Assembly (NCBI RefSeq): GCF_029109325.1
Contig: NZ_JAQKQJ010000013.1
Location: 62,001 to 126,000 of the forward strand
DNA from: Nodosilinea sp. PGN35
GTDB lineage: Bacteria > Cyanobacteriota > Cyanobacteriia > Phormidesmidales > Phormidesmidaceae
Direction of reading: 5' to 3'
Length of the DNA: 64,000 nt
Shown here in pieces: positions 7,386 to 15,775 of this stretch. A program made the position numbers and the translations under genes. The first letter of the stretch is position 1, and each line of letters begins with the position of its first letter. The notes beneath the pieces were generated by a model. That model was not told where the DNA came from and searched no databases. It was given only the letters and a program-made list of their open reading frames with translations.

Positions 7386-8840
7386 TTATTCCAGACCCAG
7401 GGCCAGTAGTTGAGCCCTGGCCTTTTGCAGCGATTCTTGCCATTCCCTGGCGGGATCGCTGTCAGCCACGATACCTGCCCCCACCTGCCCCCAAACGGTA
7501 GAGGGTGCCCAGTGGCTCTCAGTATGCCCAACCAGCAGGGTGCGAATTAGGATATTTAGATCGAGATGGCCACGCCTATCTAAATAGCCGCAGGAGCCGT
7601 AGAACAGACTGCGTCGCACTGGCTCCAGAGCTTCGATAATTTCCATACAGCGTACCTTAGGACAGCCGGTGATAGTGCCGCCCGGGAAGACGGCGCGGAT
7701 CAGGTCGATGGCGGTGCGCTGGTGCGGGGCAAGGCTTTCTAACTGCCCCACGACGTTGCTTACCAAATGCATCACGTGGCTGTAGTACTCCACGGTCAGC
7801 AGCTCATTGACCTGCACGGTGCCCCACCGGCACACCCGGCCCAGGTCATTGCGTTCGAGATCCACCAGCATGATGTGCTCGGCCCGCTCTTTAGGGTTGC
7901 TGAGCAGGGTTTGAGCCAGCTCTGCATCCTGTTCTGGCGTTGCCCCGCGAGGGCGCGTTCCAGCAATGGGGCGGGTCTGGGCCAGGCCATGCTGCAACTT
8001 CACCAGCCGCTCGGGTGAGCAGCTAATTACATCGCCCCAGGGGGTGCGCCAGTAGCAGGCAAAGGGCGACGGGTTGATGCGCTGGAGCTGGCGGTACAGC
8101 GTCCAGCTGTGGGCTGTGGTCTCGGTTGAGAACCGCAGAGACAGGTTGACCTGAAACACGTCCCCCGCCTGAATATGCTGCTTGGCCCGCAGGACAGCCT
8201 GCTGGTACTCTGCCGCCGCCATTCCCAGGGTCACAGCGCGGGGATCGCCCGGCTTCAGGGCAATTAGAGGATCTGCTTCCCCAGGCAGACTGAGCTGTTT
8301 CTCTAGACTGTCCAGCGCGGCGGGGGCGGGGGCAAACAGCCACAGCCGCTGGGCCTGGTGGTCGAGTACGGCAAAGGTGGCGGGCTCGTACCACAGGGCG
8401 ACGGGAAAGGGCAGGGGATCACTATTTATAGTGGGCAGCCGCTCGATCTCCCAGGCCAGGTCGTAGCCCAGCCAGCCCAGCCAGCCGCCGGTAAAGGGCA
8501 GTGTTTCTGCTGCATCAGCCTCGTCACCCAAAAGCCGGGGTTGCTCTGCTGCTGTCAGCCGTTCTGCCAGCGTGGGTAAAATGCTCCCCACCGCTGGCGT
8601 CCACACCTGTGGAAGCGCTCCGACGTAACGCGGGGGGCCGGCACAGATGGAGTAGCGGCTGTGAGCGGCATGGGGCTGAGCGGCGACCGGGAGCGGGAAA
8701 GGACTCTCCAGCAGAGCCACCAGGCTGGCAGGGGTAGGGGGCTGCAGCAGCAGGTCGCCGTAGAGGCACTGAAAGATATCGCTGCCGGTGCGGTGGCCCA
8801 GGGGTTGCGATCGCACCCACCAGCCCTGCCCATCGCTCAA
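7386..8840 (-). CDS. Chorismate-utilising synthase, component I (PabB/TrpE-like)
   Basis: 484 residues, starting at a TTG at 8840 (SDGQGWWVRSQPLG follows). The TTG overlaps the TGA stop of the upstream EcfT gene, and upstream residues in this frame are nonsense. The N-terminal LLES motif (LLESPFPLPVA) with SRYSICAG, and the C-terminal catalytic region TRPIAGTRPRG, HIMLVDLERNDLGRV, FPGGTITGCPKVRCMEII and GAGIVADSDP, identify an anthranilate/aminodeoxychorismate synthase. PIAGT is the form of anthranilate synthases and of many PabB proteins, unlike E. coli PabB (PIKGT). No glutaminase partner lies next to it. p-Aminobenzoate formation for folate is my preferred reading; TrpE cannot be excluded. 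Confidence 0.85.
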   Translation of the reverse strand: MSDGQGWWVRSQPLGHRTGSDIFQCLYGDLLLQPPTPASLVALLESPFPLPVAAQPHAAHSRYSICAGPPRYVGALPQVWTPAVGSILPTLAERLTAAEQPRLLGDEADAAETLPFTGGWLGWLGYDLAWEIERLPTINSDPLPFPVALWYEPATFAVLDHQAQRLWLFAPAPAALDSLEKQLSLPGEADPLIALKPGDPRAVTLGMAAAEYQQAVLRAKQHIQAGDVFQVNLSLRFSTETTAHSWTLYRQLQRINPSPFACYWRTPWGDVISCSPERLVKLQHGLAQTRPIAGTRPRGATPEQDAELAQTLLSNPKERAEHIMLVDLERNDLGRVCRWGTVQVNELLTVEYYSHVMHLVSNVVGQLESLAPHQRTAIDLIRAVFPGGTITGCPKVRCMEIIEALEPVRRSLFYGSCGYLDRRGHLDLNILIRTLLVGHTESHWAPSTVWGQVGAGIVADSDPAREWQESLQKARAQLLALGLE

Positions 8841-9751
8841 AGCTCGCCTCCCCAAACGACTCTGGCCCACCAAAACACCGTCAGCAGCCCCAGGGCAAAC
8901 CAGTCCCACCGCCGCAGCACCATCTGGTACCAGCGCACCCGGTGCTCGTTGGGGCTGGTGAAGCCGCGCACCTCCATTGCTGCCGCGATCTGCTCGGCCC
9001 GCAGCAGCAGGTTTTGCAGCAGCCGCTCCATCACCGCCAGCCACACCTGGGCCGAGCCGCGAAAGCCCAGCTTCTTCCAGTTGATGGCGCGGGTCTGCAC
9101 CGATCGCACCAAGTTCTGCACCTCCTCTAGCACCAGCGGAATGAACCGCAGGGAAAGGGTCACCGTCAGGGCAATCTCGGTAACGGGTATACGAAACCAC
9201 CGCAGCGGGGCCATCAGCGCCTCCAGGGCCACGGTGATCTCCTCGGGGGCGGTGGTGAGCAAAAACAGGTTGGTGCCGTAGATCAGGGTAAACAGCAGCG
9301 TGCCAATGCGAATGCCCAGATCGAGCGATCGCCGCGTCACCGTAATTGGCCCCCAGTCAAACACCACGTAGCGGTACGCCGTGGGCTGAGGCAGCTCCGG
9401 CAGAACCTCCGGGGGATCGTCCAGGGTAGCCATAGCTGCGGGGGTAGGTAGTCGCGGGGTATGCGCCACCTGAAGCCCATCGGGCATGACAAAGGTGAGC
9501 AGCATAACAATGGAACTTAGCACCACCAGCCAGCCCATCTGCTGCCGCCACACCCGCGCTGGAATCCACGCCGCCAGGGTGAGCAGCACCAGCAGCGCCA
9601 CCAGCCCAAACCGCCAGTAGGCATTGGCCAAAATCGGCGTCACCAAAATGCTCATCAGCCAGGCCATCTTCACCCTGGGGTCAAGCCGGTGCAGCCAGGT
9701 GACCGGCTGCTCTAGGTAGAGGCCAATGGGTAAAGAGCGAAGAAGATCCAT
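8837..9751 (-). CDS. Energy-coupling factor transmembrane protein EcfT (CbiQ family)
   Basis: A 304-residue membrane protein with about five to six hydrophobic segments (for example MAWLMSILVTPILANAYW, FGLVALLVLLTLAAWI, LVVLSSIVMLLTFVM). The cytoplasmic coupling motif region AINWKKLGFRGSAQVWLAVMERLLQNLLLRAEQIAAAMEVRGF carries the A-R-G signature that contacts the ATPases. ECF transporters take up vitamins or metal ions with ATPase subunits and a substrate-binding S protein; neither is nearby. In cyanobacteria this gene commonly follows der. It overlaps the chorismate synthase gene. Confidence 0.9.
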   Translation of the reverse strand: MDLLRSLPIGLYLEQPVTWLHRLDPRVKMAWLMSILVTPILANAYWRFGLVALLVLLTLAAWIPARVWRQQMGWLVVLSSIVMLLTFVMPDGLQVAHTPRLPTPAAMATLDDPPEVLPELPQPTAYRYVVFDWGPITVTRRSLDLGIRIGTLLFTLIYGTNLFLLTTAPEEITVALEALMAPLRWFRIPVTEIALTVTLSLRFIPLVLEEVQNLVRSVQTRAINWKKLGFRGSAQVWLAVMERLLQNLLLRAEQIAAAMEVRGFTSPNEHRVRWYQMVLRRWDWFALGLLTVFWWARVVWGGEL

Positions 9752-9790
9752 CGAGTTGTAGGTTGGTTTTGACTACCGGCGGCAAGTTGG

Positions 9791-9925
9791 GATTTTTTTA
9801 GATTTTAGATTTTGGATTTGCGATTTTGGCGTCAGGCTATATTGCTACACAAGGCTCTCCGGCGATAAGTTGCCCAGACATCTAGCCAACCATTCCAAAA
9901 TCTAAAATCGCAAATCCAAAATCCC
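9791..9925. repeat. Inverted pair of heptad-type repeats between der and ecfT
   Basis: The 20-mer AAAATCGCAAATCCAAAATC at 9904-9923 is matched exactly in inverse orientation at 9808-9827. Each arm extends imperfectly to about 30 bases, with roughly 75 bases between them. The right arm touches the der stop codon. It could fold as a large hairpin in the transcript leaving der. The same 20-mer occurs at 2209-2228. Confidence 0.75.
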
Positions 9926-11287
9926 CTAGACTTTCGTCGCCCGGTTGGGGTTGTTGCGCTCCAGGTCGCGCATGGCCTTGCCCCGCCAAAAAATGCGAAT
10001 TGGCGTGCCCTCAAAGCCCAGGTTTTCGCGGAACTGCCGCTCCACGTAGCGACGGTAGTTGTCTTTGAGCAGGTGGGGATCATTCACAAACAAGGTGAAA
10101 GAAGGAGGCCGCACGGTGACTTGGGTGCCGTAGTAGATGCGGCCCTGGCGACCCTGGCGGGTGGTGGGGGGCGTGTGCCACTTGACCGCGTCTTCGAGCA
10201 CCTCGTTGACCACCGAGGTGCTGACCCGGCGGCGGTGCTGCTCTACGGCCCCATCCACCAGTTCAAGAATTTTGGGTACCCGCTGGCCGGTTTTAGCGCT
10301 GACGAAAATGCGCTTGGCCCAGTCGAGAAAGTTGAGTCGGGCGGCGATTTGGTGGTCAAAGTCGTAGATGGTGTGGCTGTCTTTTTCAACGGCGTCCCAC
10401 TTGTTGACGACGATGACGCAGGCGCGACCGTCCTCTTCGATGCGGCCCGCCAGCTTCTGGTCTTGCTCGGTGACGCCGTCGAGGGCATCGATCACCAGCA
10501 GCACCACGTCGGCGCGGCGAATGGCCTTAAAGGCGCGGTTGATGCCAAAAAACTCGGGGCCGTACTCGACGCTCTTTTTCTTGCGAATGCCGGCGGTGTC
10601 GATCAGGCGATAGATTTTGTCGCCGTGCTGCACCTGCATGTCGATCGCATCGCGGGTCGTGCCGGAGATGGGGCTGACAATGGCGCGGGTTTCGCCCACA
10701 AAGGCATTGAGCAGGCTCGATTTGCCCACGTTGGGCCGCCCCACGATGGCGACCTTGATCTCCTCCTCGGCGGTTTCTTCGACGGTTTCGGGCAGAAACT
10801 CCACCAGGGCGTCGAGCAGTTCCCCGGTGCCGTTGCCGTGGATGCCGGAGACGGCGAAGGGTTCGCCCAGGCCCAGCTCCCAAAACTGGGCCGCCTGCAC
10901 CAGACCGTTGTCGAGCGATTCGCACTTGTTCACCGCCAGCACCACCGGGACGGACTGCTGCCGCAGCCAGCTGGCAATTTCGCGGTCTGACTCGGTGGGG
11001 CCAACCATGCCATCCACTACCAGCACGGCGGCGCTGGCCTCGCTCAGGGCCAGCTGGGCCTGTTCGCGGATGTAGGGCAAAAACTCGGTGTCGTCGTCGA
11101 AGACCAGGCCGCCGGTATCGACCACCAGGTAGTCGCGATCGCGCCAAAAGGCGGGCTGGTAGGTGCGATCGCGCGTCACCCCCGGCTGGTCGTAGACAAT
11201 GGCATCCTGCGCCCCGGCCAAACGGTTCACCAGGGTCGATTTGCCCACATTGGGGCGTCCGATAACTGCAACAATGGGCAGGGGCAT
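9926..11287 (-). CDS. der: Ribosome-associated GTPase Der (EngA)
   Basis: A 453-residue double GTPase required for 50S subunit maturation. Two G1 motifs are visible, GRPNVGKSTL near residue 9 and GRPNVGKSSLL near residue 183, with the G3 motifs DTGG and DTAG and the G4 motifs NKCE and NKWD. The C-terminal KH-like domain includes PPTTRQGRQGRIYYGTQV. It is full length. The gene precedes ecfT, from which it is separated by an inverted repeat. Confidence 0.97.
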   Translation of the reverse strand: MPLPIVAVIGRPNVGKSTLVNRLAGAQDAIVYDQPGVTRDRTYQPAFWRDRDYLVVDTGGLVFDDDTEFLPYIREQAQLALSEASAAVLVVDGMVGPTESDREIASWLRQQSVPVVLAVNKCESLDNGLVQAAQFWELGLGEPFAVSGIHGNGTGELLDALVEFLPETVEETAEEEIKVAIVGRPNVGKSSLLNAFVGETRAIVSPISGTTRDAIDMQVQHGDKIYRLIDTAGIRKKKSVEYGPEFFGINRAFKAIRRADVVLLVIDALDGVTEQDQKLAGRIEEDGRACVIVVNKWDAVEKDSHTIYDFDHQIAARLNFLDWAKRIFVSAKTGQRVPKILELVDGAVEQHRRRVSTSVVNEVLEDAVKWHTPPTTRQGRQGRIYYGTQVTVRPPSFTLFVNDPHLLKDNYRRYVERQFRENLGFEGTPIRIFWRGKAMRDLERNNPNRATKV

Positions 11288-11546
11288 GGTTCGATTCTTT
11301 TGCGAAAGGGTGAAAGTCAGGGTTCAAAGTACTGGCGACCCTAGGAACTTAAACCCTTTGAACTCGACAAATACTCAATTCTCCCATTGTAGCGATCGGA
11401 GAACGGTCTGGGAAACTGGGGTGAGGAAACACCAACCTGTGAGGCCGCATAGGGACCGATCGGAACCATAACGCCGCCAATAGAGCAATCAGATTAGGGC
11501 AATTGGCTGGTGCGATATGATCAGGCATGTCTAACCTGCTCGTGCT

Positions 11547-12185
11547 ATGACCCCCGCTGCATTGGTCACAAAGCCCATCAGCCAGCTACAGCTGGCTCCC
11601 GGCAGCCTGCTAACGATTCCAAACGTGAGCTGGGATGAGTTTGAGGCAATCCTTCAAGAGCTGGGTAACCACCGGGCGGTGCGGGCCACCTACTTCGAGC
11701 AAACCTTAGAACTCATGGTTCCGCTGCCCGAGCACGAAAAGCCTAAAGAAATCATTGGCGACATTGTTAAAACCCTGCTAAAAGCCTCTGGTCGCCGCTA
11801 CGAACCCTTTGGCTCGACCACGTTTCGTGAGGCTGGAGTCGCTGGGGTGGAGCCCGATGCTTGCTTTTACATTGCCAACTATCAGCCGATGATTGGTCGT
11901 CGCCGTTTAGAACCGGGCGATCCGCCGCCCGATCTAGCGATTGAAACCGATGTGACGTCAAAGACAACGCTGGATGCCTACCTGGCCATTGGCGTGCCCG
12001 AACTGTGGATTTTTGCCAACGGCAAATTGAACATCTACGTCTTGCAACCAGGTGGTTACATCACCGTTGACGAAAGCCCCACGTTTCCCGGTCTGCCCCT
12101 GGCGGAATGGATTGCGACTACGGTGACGCGATCGTGGCAGGTAGGGACATCCCAAGCGCTGGAGGAGCTGGAAGCGCGGATTTAG
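11547..12185 (+). CDS. Uma2 family endonuclease-like protein (DUF820)
   Basis: A 212-residue protein of the restriction-endonuclease-like fold family that is greatly expanded in cyanobacteria. The fold's acidic core is visible as GVEPDACFYI and DLAIETDVTSKTTLDAYLAIGVPELWIF (the D...E-x-D/S pattern). Biological roles of Uma2 proteins are unsettled. The gene converges with lgt, and the two frames overlap by 4 bases at their ends. A second member is at 27.6 kb. Confidence 0.88.
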   Translation: MTPAALVTKPISQLQLAPGSLLTIPNVSWDEFEAILQELGNHRAVRATYFEQTLELMVPLPEHEKPKEIIGDIVKTLLKASGRRYEPFGSTTFREAGVAGVEPDACFYIANYQPMIGRRRLEPGDPPPDLAIETDVTSKTTLDAYLAIGVPELWIFANGKLNIYVLQPGGYITVDESPTFPGLPLAEWIATTVTRSWQVGTSQALEELEARI

Positions 12186-13009
12186 GTCACTGTGCGGCGG
12201 TGGCGGCGGTAGAGAACAAAAGCTGAGAGTGCGATCGCCCCCGCCGACAGAATGTGCACCACGTTAAACGGTGTACCCGGGAAAAACCACGAATCCGTGC
12301 GCAAAAACTCAATAAAGAATCGCCCTAGCGGATACCAGATCAAGTAGCCCAGGGCCAAATCGCCCGGCTTGAGCTGCTTTTCAAACCGGCGCGAGATCCA
12401 AAACAGCACCGCAAACCCCGCAAAATTCCACAGCGACTCGTAGAGAAACAGCGGATGGAACCGGGTGGCGTCGGGGTACTGGGCCAGGTCGTTGTAGGGA
12501 GGGATGCGGTGCTGGGGGTCAATGCGCAGGCCCCAGGGCAGAGTAGTGGGCGGGCCGTAGAGTTCCTGGTTGATGAAGTTGCCCCAGCGGCCAATGGCCT
12601 GGGCCAGGGGTAGGCCGAGGGCAATGCCGTCGAGGTAGGGCAGAGGGTTGAGGCGGCGCAGGCGGGCAAAGAGGAAAAGCGCGATTGCTCCAAAGATAAA
12701 CCCACCAAAAATGTGGATACCGCCGCCCCAGATCTGCAAAATCTGGCCCGGATTTTGCAGGTAGTAGCCCAGCCCCTCTGGCCCACGGGGGGATTGAATG
12801 AATACGTAGTACAGCCGCGCCCCAATGAACCCTGGAATCAATATCCAGAACAGCATGTCCCAGAGGTTGTCGGGGTCTTCGCCCTGGCGGGCCACGTAGC
12901 GCCCGGCCACCGTCGCCGCCGTGAGAATGGCCGCCAGCATTAGCAGCCCATACCAGCGCAGGGCAAAGGGGCCAAGCTCAAAGATGATCGGGGAGACAGG
13001 AGGATACAT
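12182..13009 (-). CDS. lgt: Prolipoprotein diacylglyceryl transferase
   Basis: A 275-residue inner-membrane enzyme that transfers diacylglycerol from phosphatidylglycerol to the lipobox cysteine of lipoproteins. The Lgt signature GRWGNFINQELYGPPT is present around residue 138. Several membrane segments are clear, including IFGGFIFGAIALFLFA and the terminal VVHILSAGAIALSAFVLY. Its substrates include proteins in this window such as MntC (51-52 kb) and the small lipoprotein at 31.7 kb. Confidence 0.96.
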   Translation of the reverse strand: MYPPVSPIIFELGPFALRWYGLLMLAAILTAATVAGRYVARQGEDPDNLWDMLFWILIPGFIGARLYYVFIQSPRGPEGLGYYLQNPGQILQIWGGGIHIFGGFIFGAIALFLFARLRRLNPLPYLDGIALGLPLAQAIGRWGNFINQELYGPPTTLPWGLRIDPQHRIPPYNDLAQYPDATRFHPLFLYESLWNFAGFAVLFWISRRFEKQLKPGDLALGYLIWYPLGRFFIEFLRTDSWFFPGTPFNVVHILSAGAIALSAFVLYRRHRRTVT

Positions 13010-13055
13010 GGGCTGGAATGGGCTCGAAGGGCAGGCAGGGGAATATTAGGATTGC

Positions 13056-13529
13056 CTATTCTGGCAAAAATGCTCGGTCTAGGGTTTCTTCGGGAGTGAA
13101 TGGGCTGGTCTCCGGGAAAAACTCCAGATCTAGTCCCGTTTCGGTAGCCGCTAAATCCCTAGCCTCGGCGTAGCATTCAGCAAAATTTTCCAGCAAGTAT
13201 GCCTTCAGACTGGGGCTGGTCTGGAGGGCCGACTGGAGCCGACGGCGATGCTCTTTTAGGGTAAATCGCCAGCTGTTAGAGCGTTTTTCAGGCTGGTAGG
13301 CATACTTCAGGAGATGCATCAGCACCACAATTAGGTTACTGATTACAGCCCGTTTTTCACTGCGCCCCATATCACCCAGTTCTTCTAATAAGTTGGGCAG
13401 ATCTAGTTCTGTAAACCGCTGCTCTGCCAACTGCTGGTAGGTCATCTCTAGCCAGAGCGCATAGTCTCGGTCATACAGGTCGCTAAGCTTCGACGGTTTC
13501 TGCTTCAAACTCACGACGAGTACCCTCAA
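13056..13529 (-). CDS. DUF29 domain protein
   Basis: A 157-residue soluble, helix-rich protein. The DUF29 pattern is LYDRDYALWLEMTYQQLAEQRF, DLPNLLEELGDMGRSEKRA, and LLKYAYQPEKRSNSWRFTL. The family is abundant in cyanobacteria and its function is unknown. The first few residues (MRVLVVS) may not be translated; a GTG a few codons on is possible. No operon partner is evident. Confidence 0.85.
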   Translation of the reverse strand: MRVLVVSLKQKPSKLSDLYDRDYALWLEMTYQQLAEQRFTELDLPNLLEELGDMGRSEKRAVISNLIVVLMHLLKYAYQPEKRSNSWRFTLKEHRRRLQSALQTSPSLKAYLLENFAECYAEARDLAATETGLDLEFFPETSPFTPEETLDRAFLPE

Positions 13530-13647
13530 GGATATGCTTCAGCTTTTTTATGTGGGGGCACAGTACATATCCCCCACGCCCATAGCTTTTGCATCTGTCA
13601 ACGATGAAAATATCAAGCTCCCACCGAGTCCATCATAGATGAATCGA

Positions 13648-15216
13648 TTAATCCTCCAGGTAGCCCAGGTCTTCGAGGCGGCGGCGAACATCGGGGTCGT
13701 CGTAGTCGGCGGCGCGGGTGAGGGTTGCCTGGGCCAGGGATTGGTCAGAGCGATCGGCGAAGGCTTGCAGGCAGTCTTGCAGCACCTCCACATTCTCCGG
13801 CAGGATGGCGCTGAGGTCGAGGGCTTCGGTGGGGTCTTCCAGCACGTCGTAGAGTTCGGCCACGGAGCCCTCAGTTTCGATCAGCTTGTGCTGGCCCATC
13901 CAGACGGCGCGACGAATGCGATCGCACCCCATTTCCTTCACCAGCTCCGGCTGGCGCTTCTGCATCAGGTTGACCACGTTCTGGGGCGGAATCGCCTCGG
14001 CAAAGACGTAGTCCCGCTGGGGCGCATCCTGGCTGTGGGCCAGATCTAGGGCTAGCTCCCTCTCGTTGGGGATGCCTGCGGCGGCCAGCACCGTGTGAAA
14101 CAGGCGGCGGGTAGAGACAACGGCATCCACCACTGAACCCTGCTCTAGCCGATTTTGCGGGTCGCGGATGATCAGCGGTACCCGCACCAGCTCGTTGTAG
14201 ATCGAGAGGCTGTGGCCCATGTACTGCTTTTCGCCCAGGTGCTCGCCGTGGTCGGCGCAGATGATCACCAGGGTGTTGTCGAACTGGCCAGAGGTTTGGA
14301 GCCGCTTAAAGAATTCCCCCAGCAGTGCATCCTGGTGGGCAACCTCGGCGTCGTACATGCCGTCGAGGGTTTGCTTTTGCTGGTCGTCTAATGCGCCAGT
14401 CAGCGGGGCTAGCCAGCCGTAGACATCGCCGTTGAACCGCTGCAAAAAAGTCTGGGCCTCGCGATCGGCCAGCACGTGGGGGGCAAACTGCTCAATGTAG
14501 CGGCGGGGCGGGTGGTAGGGCATGTGGGTGCCCATTAAATTCACGAAGGTGAAGATGGGCTGGTCGGCCCTGGTGCCGGTGCGGTTGATCAGCAGGTTGG
14601 CGGTGTCTTCTAGGGATTTCTGGGTGTTGCCCTTAAAGCTCAGGGCCGTCTGCCACAGGGGCACCATCAGCGGCGTAAAGCTGAGCGCTAAAAGCGCATC
14701 CGATCGCGCAAAAGCGTCCTGAATCCGGTTCAGCAGCGCCGCCACGTTGCCCTTGAACCACTGGCGATAGCGGCTGACGAGGCCGGGACGGCTACCCGCC
14801 TGGTTGGGCTTAGAGGTGAGCAGCCCGCTGTAGTTGAGAAAGCTGGTGAACCCCCGCCGCAGCCCGTTGTTGATGACGCCGACCAGCGGGTTGTTGCAGA
14901 ACCCGGCGGTGTAGTAGCCGCTGGCTTCGAGGCGCTCGGCGAGAGTCGGTAAATCCTGGGGCAGCACCGAGTACGACTGCACCATGGTGTGCTCGGAGGG
15001 GTACAGCCCCGTGAACATGGAGGCGTGGGAGGGCACCGTCCACTGGGCGGCAGAAACCGCTTGGGTGAAGCGGGTGGCCTGGGCTGCGATCGCATCTAGA
15101 TGCGGCGAGGTCGGCTGGTCGTAGCCGTAGCAGGAGAGGCGATCGGCCCGCTGGGTGTCGAGCACAAGGAAGAGAATATCGGGGCGTGCAGCCATGGGGT
15201 TTAGCCAACGAGTCAA
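13648..15216 (-). CDS. Sulfatase-fold hydrolase (alkaline phosphatase superfamily)
   Basis: A 522-residue enzyme of the PF00884 fold. The metal site begins with ILFLVLDTQRADRLSCYGY; later metal ligands are in VIICADHGEHLGEK. The nucleophile region reads AAQWTVPSHASMFTGLYPSEHT: the Cys/Ser of the sulfatase C/S-x-P-x-R motif is Thr and the Arg is His. A classic formylglycine sulfatase is therefore unlikely. Thr nucleophiles occur in phosphatase- and phosphotransferase-type members of this fold (for example LtaS). No signal peptide or transmembrane segment is visible, so it should be cytoplasmic. Substrate unknown. Confidence 0.85.
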   Translation of the reverse strand: MTRWLNPMAARPDILFLVLDTQRADRLSCYGYDQPTSPHLDAIAAQATRFTQAVSAAQWTVPSHASMFTGLYPSEHTMVQSYSVLPQDLPTLAERLEASGYYTAGFCNNPLVGVINNGLRRGFTSFLNYSGLLTSKPNQAGSRPGLVSRYRQWFKGNVAALLNRIQDAFARSDALLALSFTPLMVPLWQTALSFKGNTQKSLEDTANLLINRTGTRADQPIFTFVNLMGTHMPYHPPRRYIEQFAPHVLADREAQTFLQRFNGDVYGWLAPLTGALDDQQKQTLDGMYDAEVAHQDALLGEFFKRLQTSGQFDNTLVIICADHGEHLGEKQYMGHSLSIYNELVRVPLIIRDPQNRLEQGSVVDAVVSTRRLFHTVLAAAGIPNERELALDLAHSQDAPQRDYVFAEAIPPQNVVNLMQKRQPELVKEMGCDRIRRAVWMGQHKLIETEGSVAELYDVLEDPTEALDLSAILPENVEVLQDCLQAFADRSDQSLAQATLTRAADYDDPDVRRRLEDLGYLED

Positions 15217-15349
15217 CGGTTGCCAAGTCCCATCGTAAACAGAAGCGTTCTCAATTGTCTTAGCCAGGAGTTAGAGATTCTATCTGTGGAGAGACTTTTC
15301 CCATTAGCCCAGCTGAGCCAGGGTATGGGGGCGAGCGCCACAATCGCGC

Positions 15350-15601
15350 TCAGCTCGGCAACACCAGCTTCACCAAAAAGGCCGCCGCGTTGATAATTAG
15401 GGCCACCGTAGCTGAGATCAGTAGCGCAAAGGCGAGCTGTACCACCCAGTGCATACCATTTTCGTAGTTGTCCAGGCGATCGTTAAAGCGGCCAATATCA
15501 TCCGTCAACTTGTCGATTGCTGCGGCATTTCTATCAATGGCTGCGGCACTTTTTTCGACTAGCGCTTCAATGCAATCGAGACGGTCATTGCTGGTGGCCA
15601 T
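15350..15601 (-). CDS. Small coiled-coil protein with one membrane anchor
   Basis: 83 residues from the ATG at 15601 (MATSNDRLDCIEALVEKSAA). The first half is a heptad-like helix with a repeated AAIDRNAAAIDKLTDDI motif. The second half has one hydrophobic segment, VQLAFALLISATVALIINAAAFLV, near the C-terminus. Proteins of this design recur in cyanobacteria without assigned function. A start ten codons upstream is possible. Confidence 0.65.
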   Translation of the reverse strand: MATSNDRLDCIEALVEKSAAAIDRNAAAIDKLTDDIGRFNDRLDNYENGMHWVVQLAFALLISATVALIINAAAFLVKLVLPS

Positions 15602-15637
15602 AGCACAGCAGAGAGCTTTCCCCATTATCACCCAGAC

Positions 15638-15764
15638 GTAGGGTGGGCTATGCCCACCGTTAACCCTGGCTACAGTCCCCTAGATCTGTGGACGGTTGGC
15701 TGTGGCCGTGGTCTAGGAGCTACCTACTAACCGCAGAGTCGATGGTGGGCATAGCCCACCCTAC
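15638..15764. mobile_element. MITE-like element with 21-bp terminal inverted palindromes
   Basis: The two ends are exact inverted copies of a 21-bp sequence (left GTAGGGTGGGC... at 15638-15658, right ...GCCCACCCTAC at 15744-15764), and each end is itself palindromic. The 85 bases between show no gene. This looks like a non-autonomous element or a composite of two REP-like palindromes. It lies between the coiled-coil protein and the epimerase gene. Confidence 0.6.
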
Positions 15765-15775
15765 GCTAGGACTGT

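Noticed and set aside
11275..11300. GGTTCGATTC resembling a tRNA T-loop
   Set aside because: It overlaps the der start and no acceptor or anticodon stem can be formed around it.
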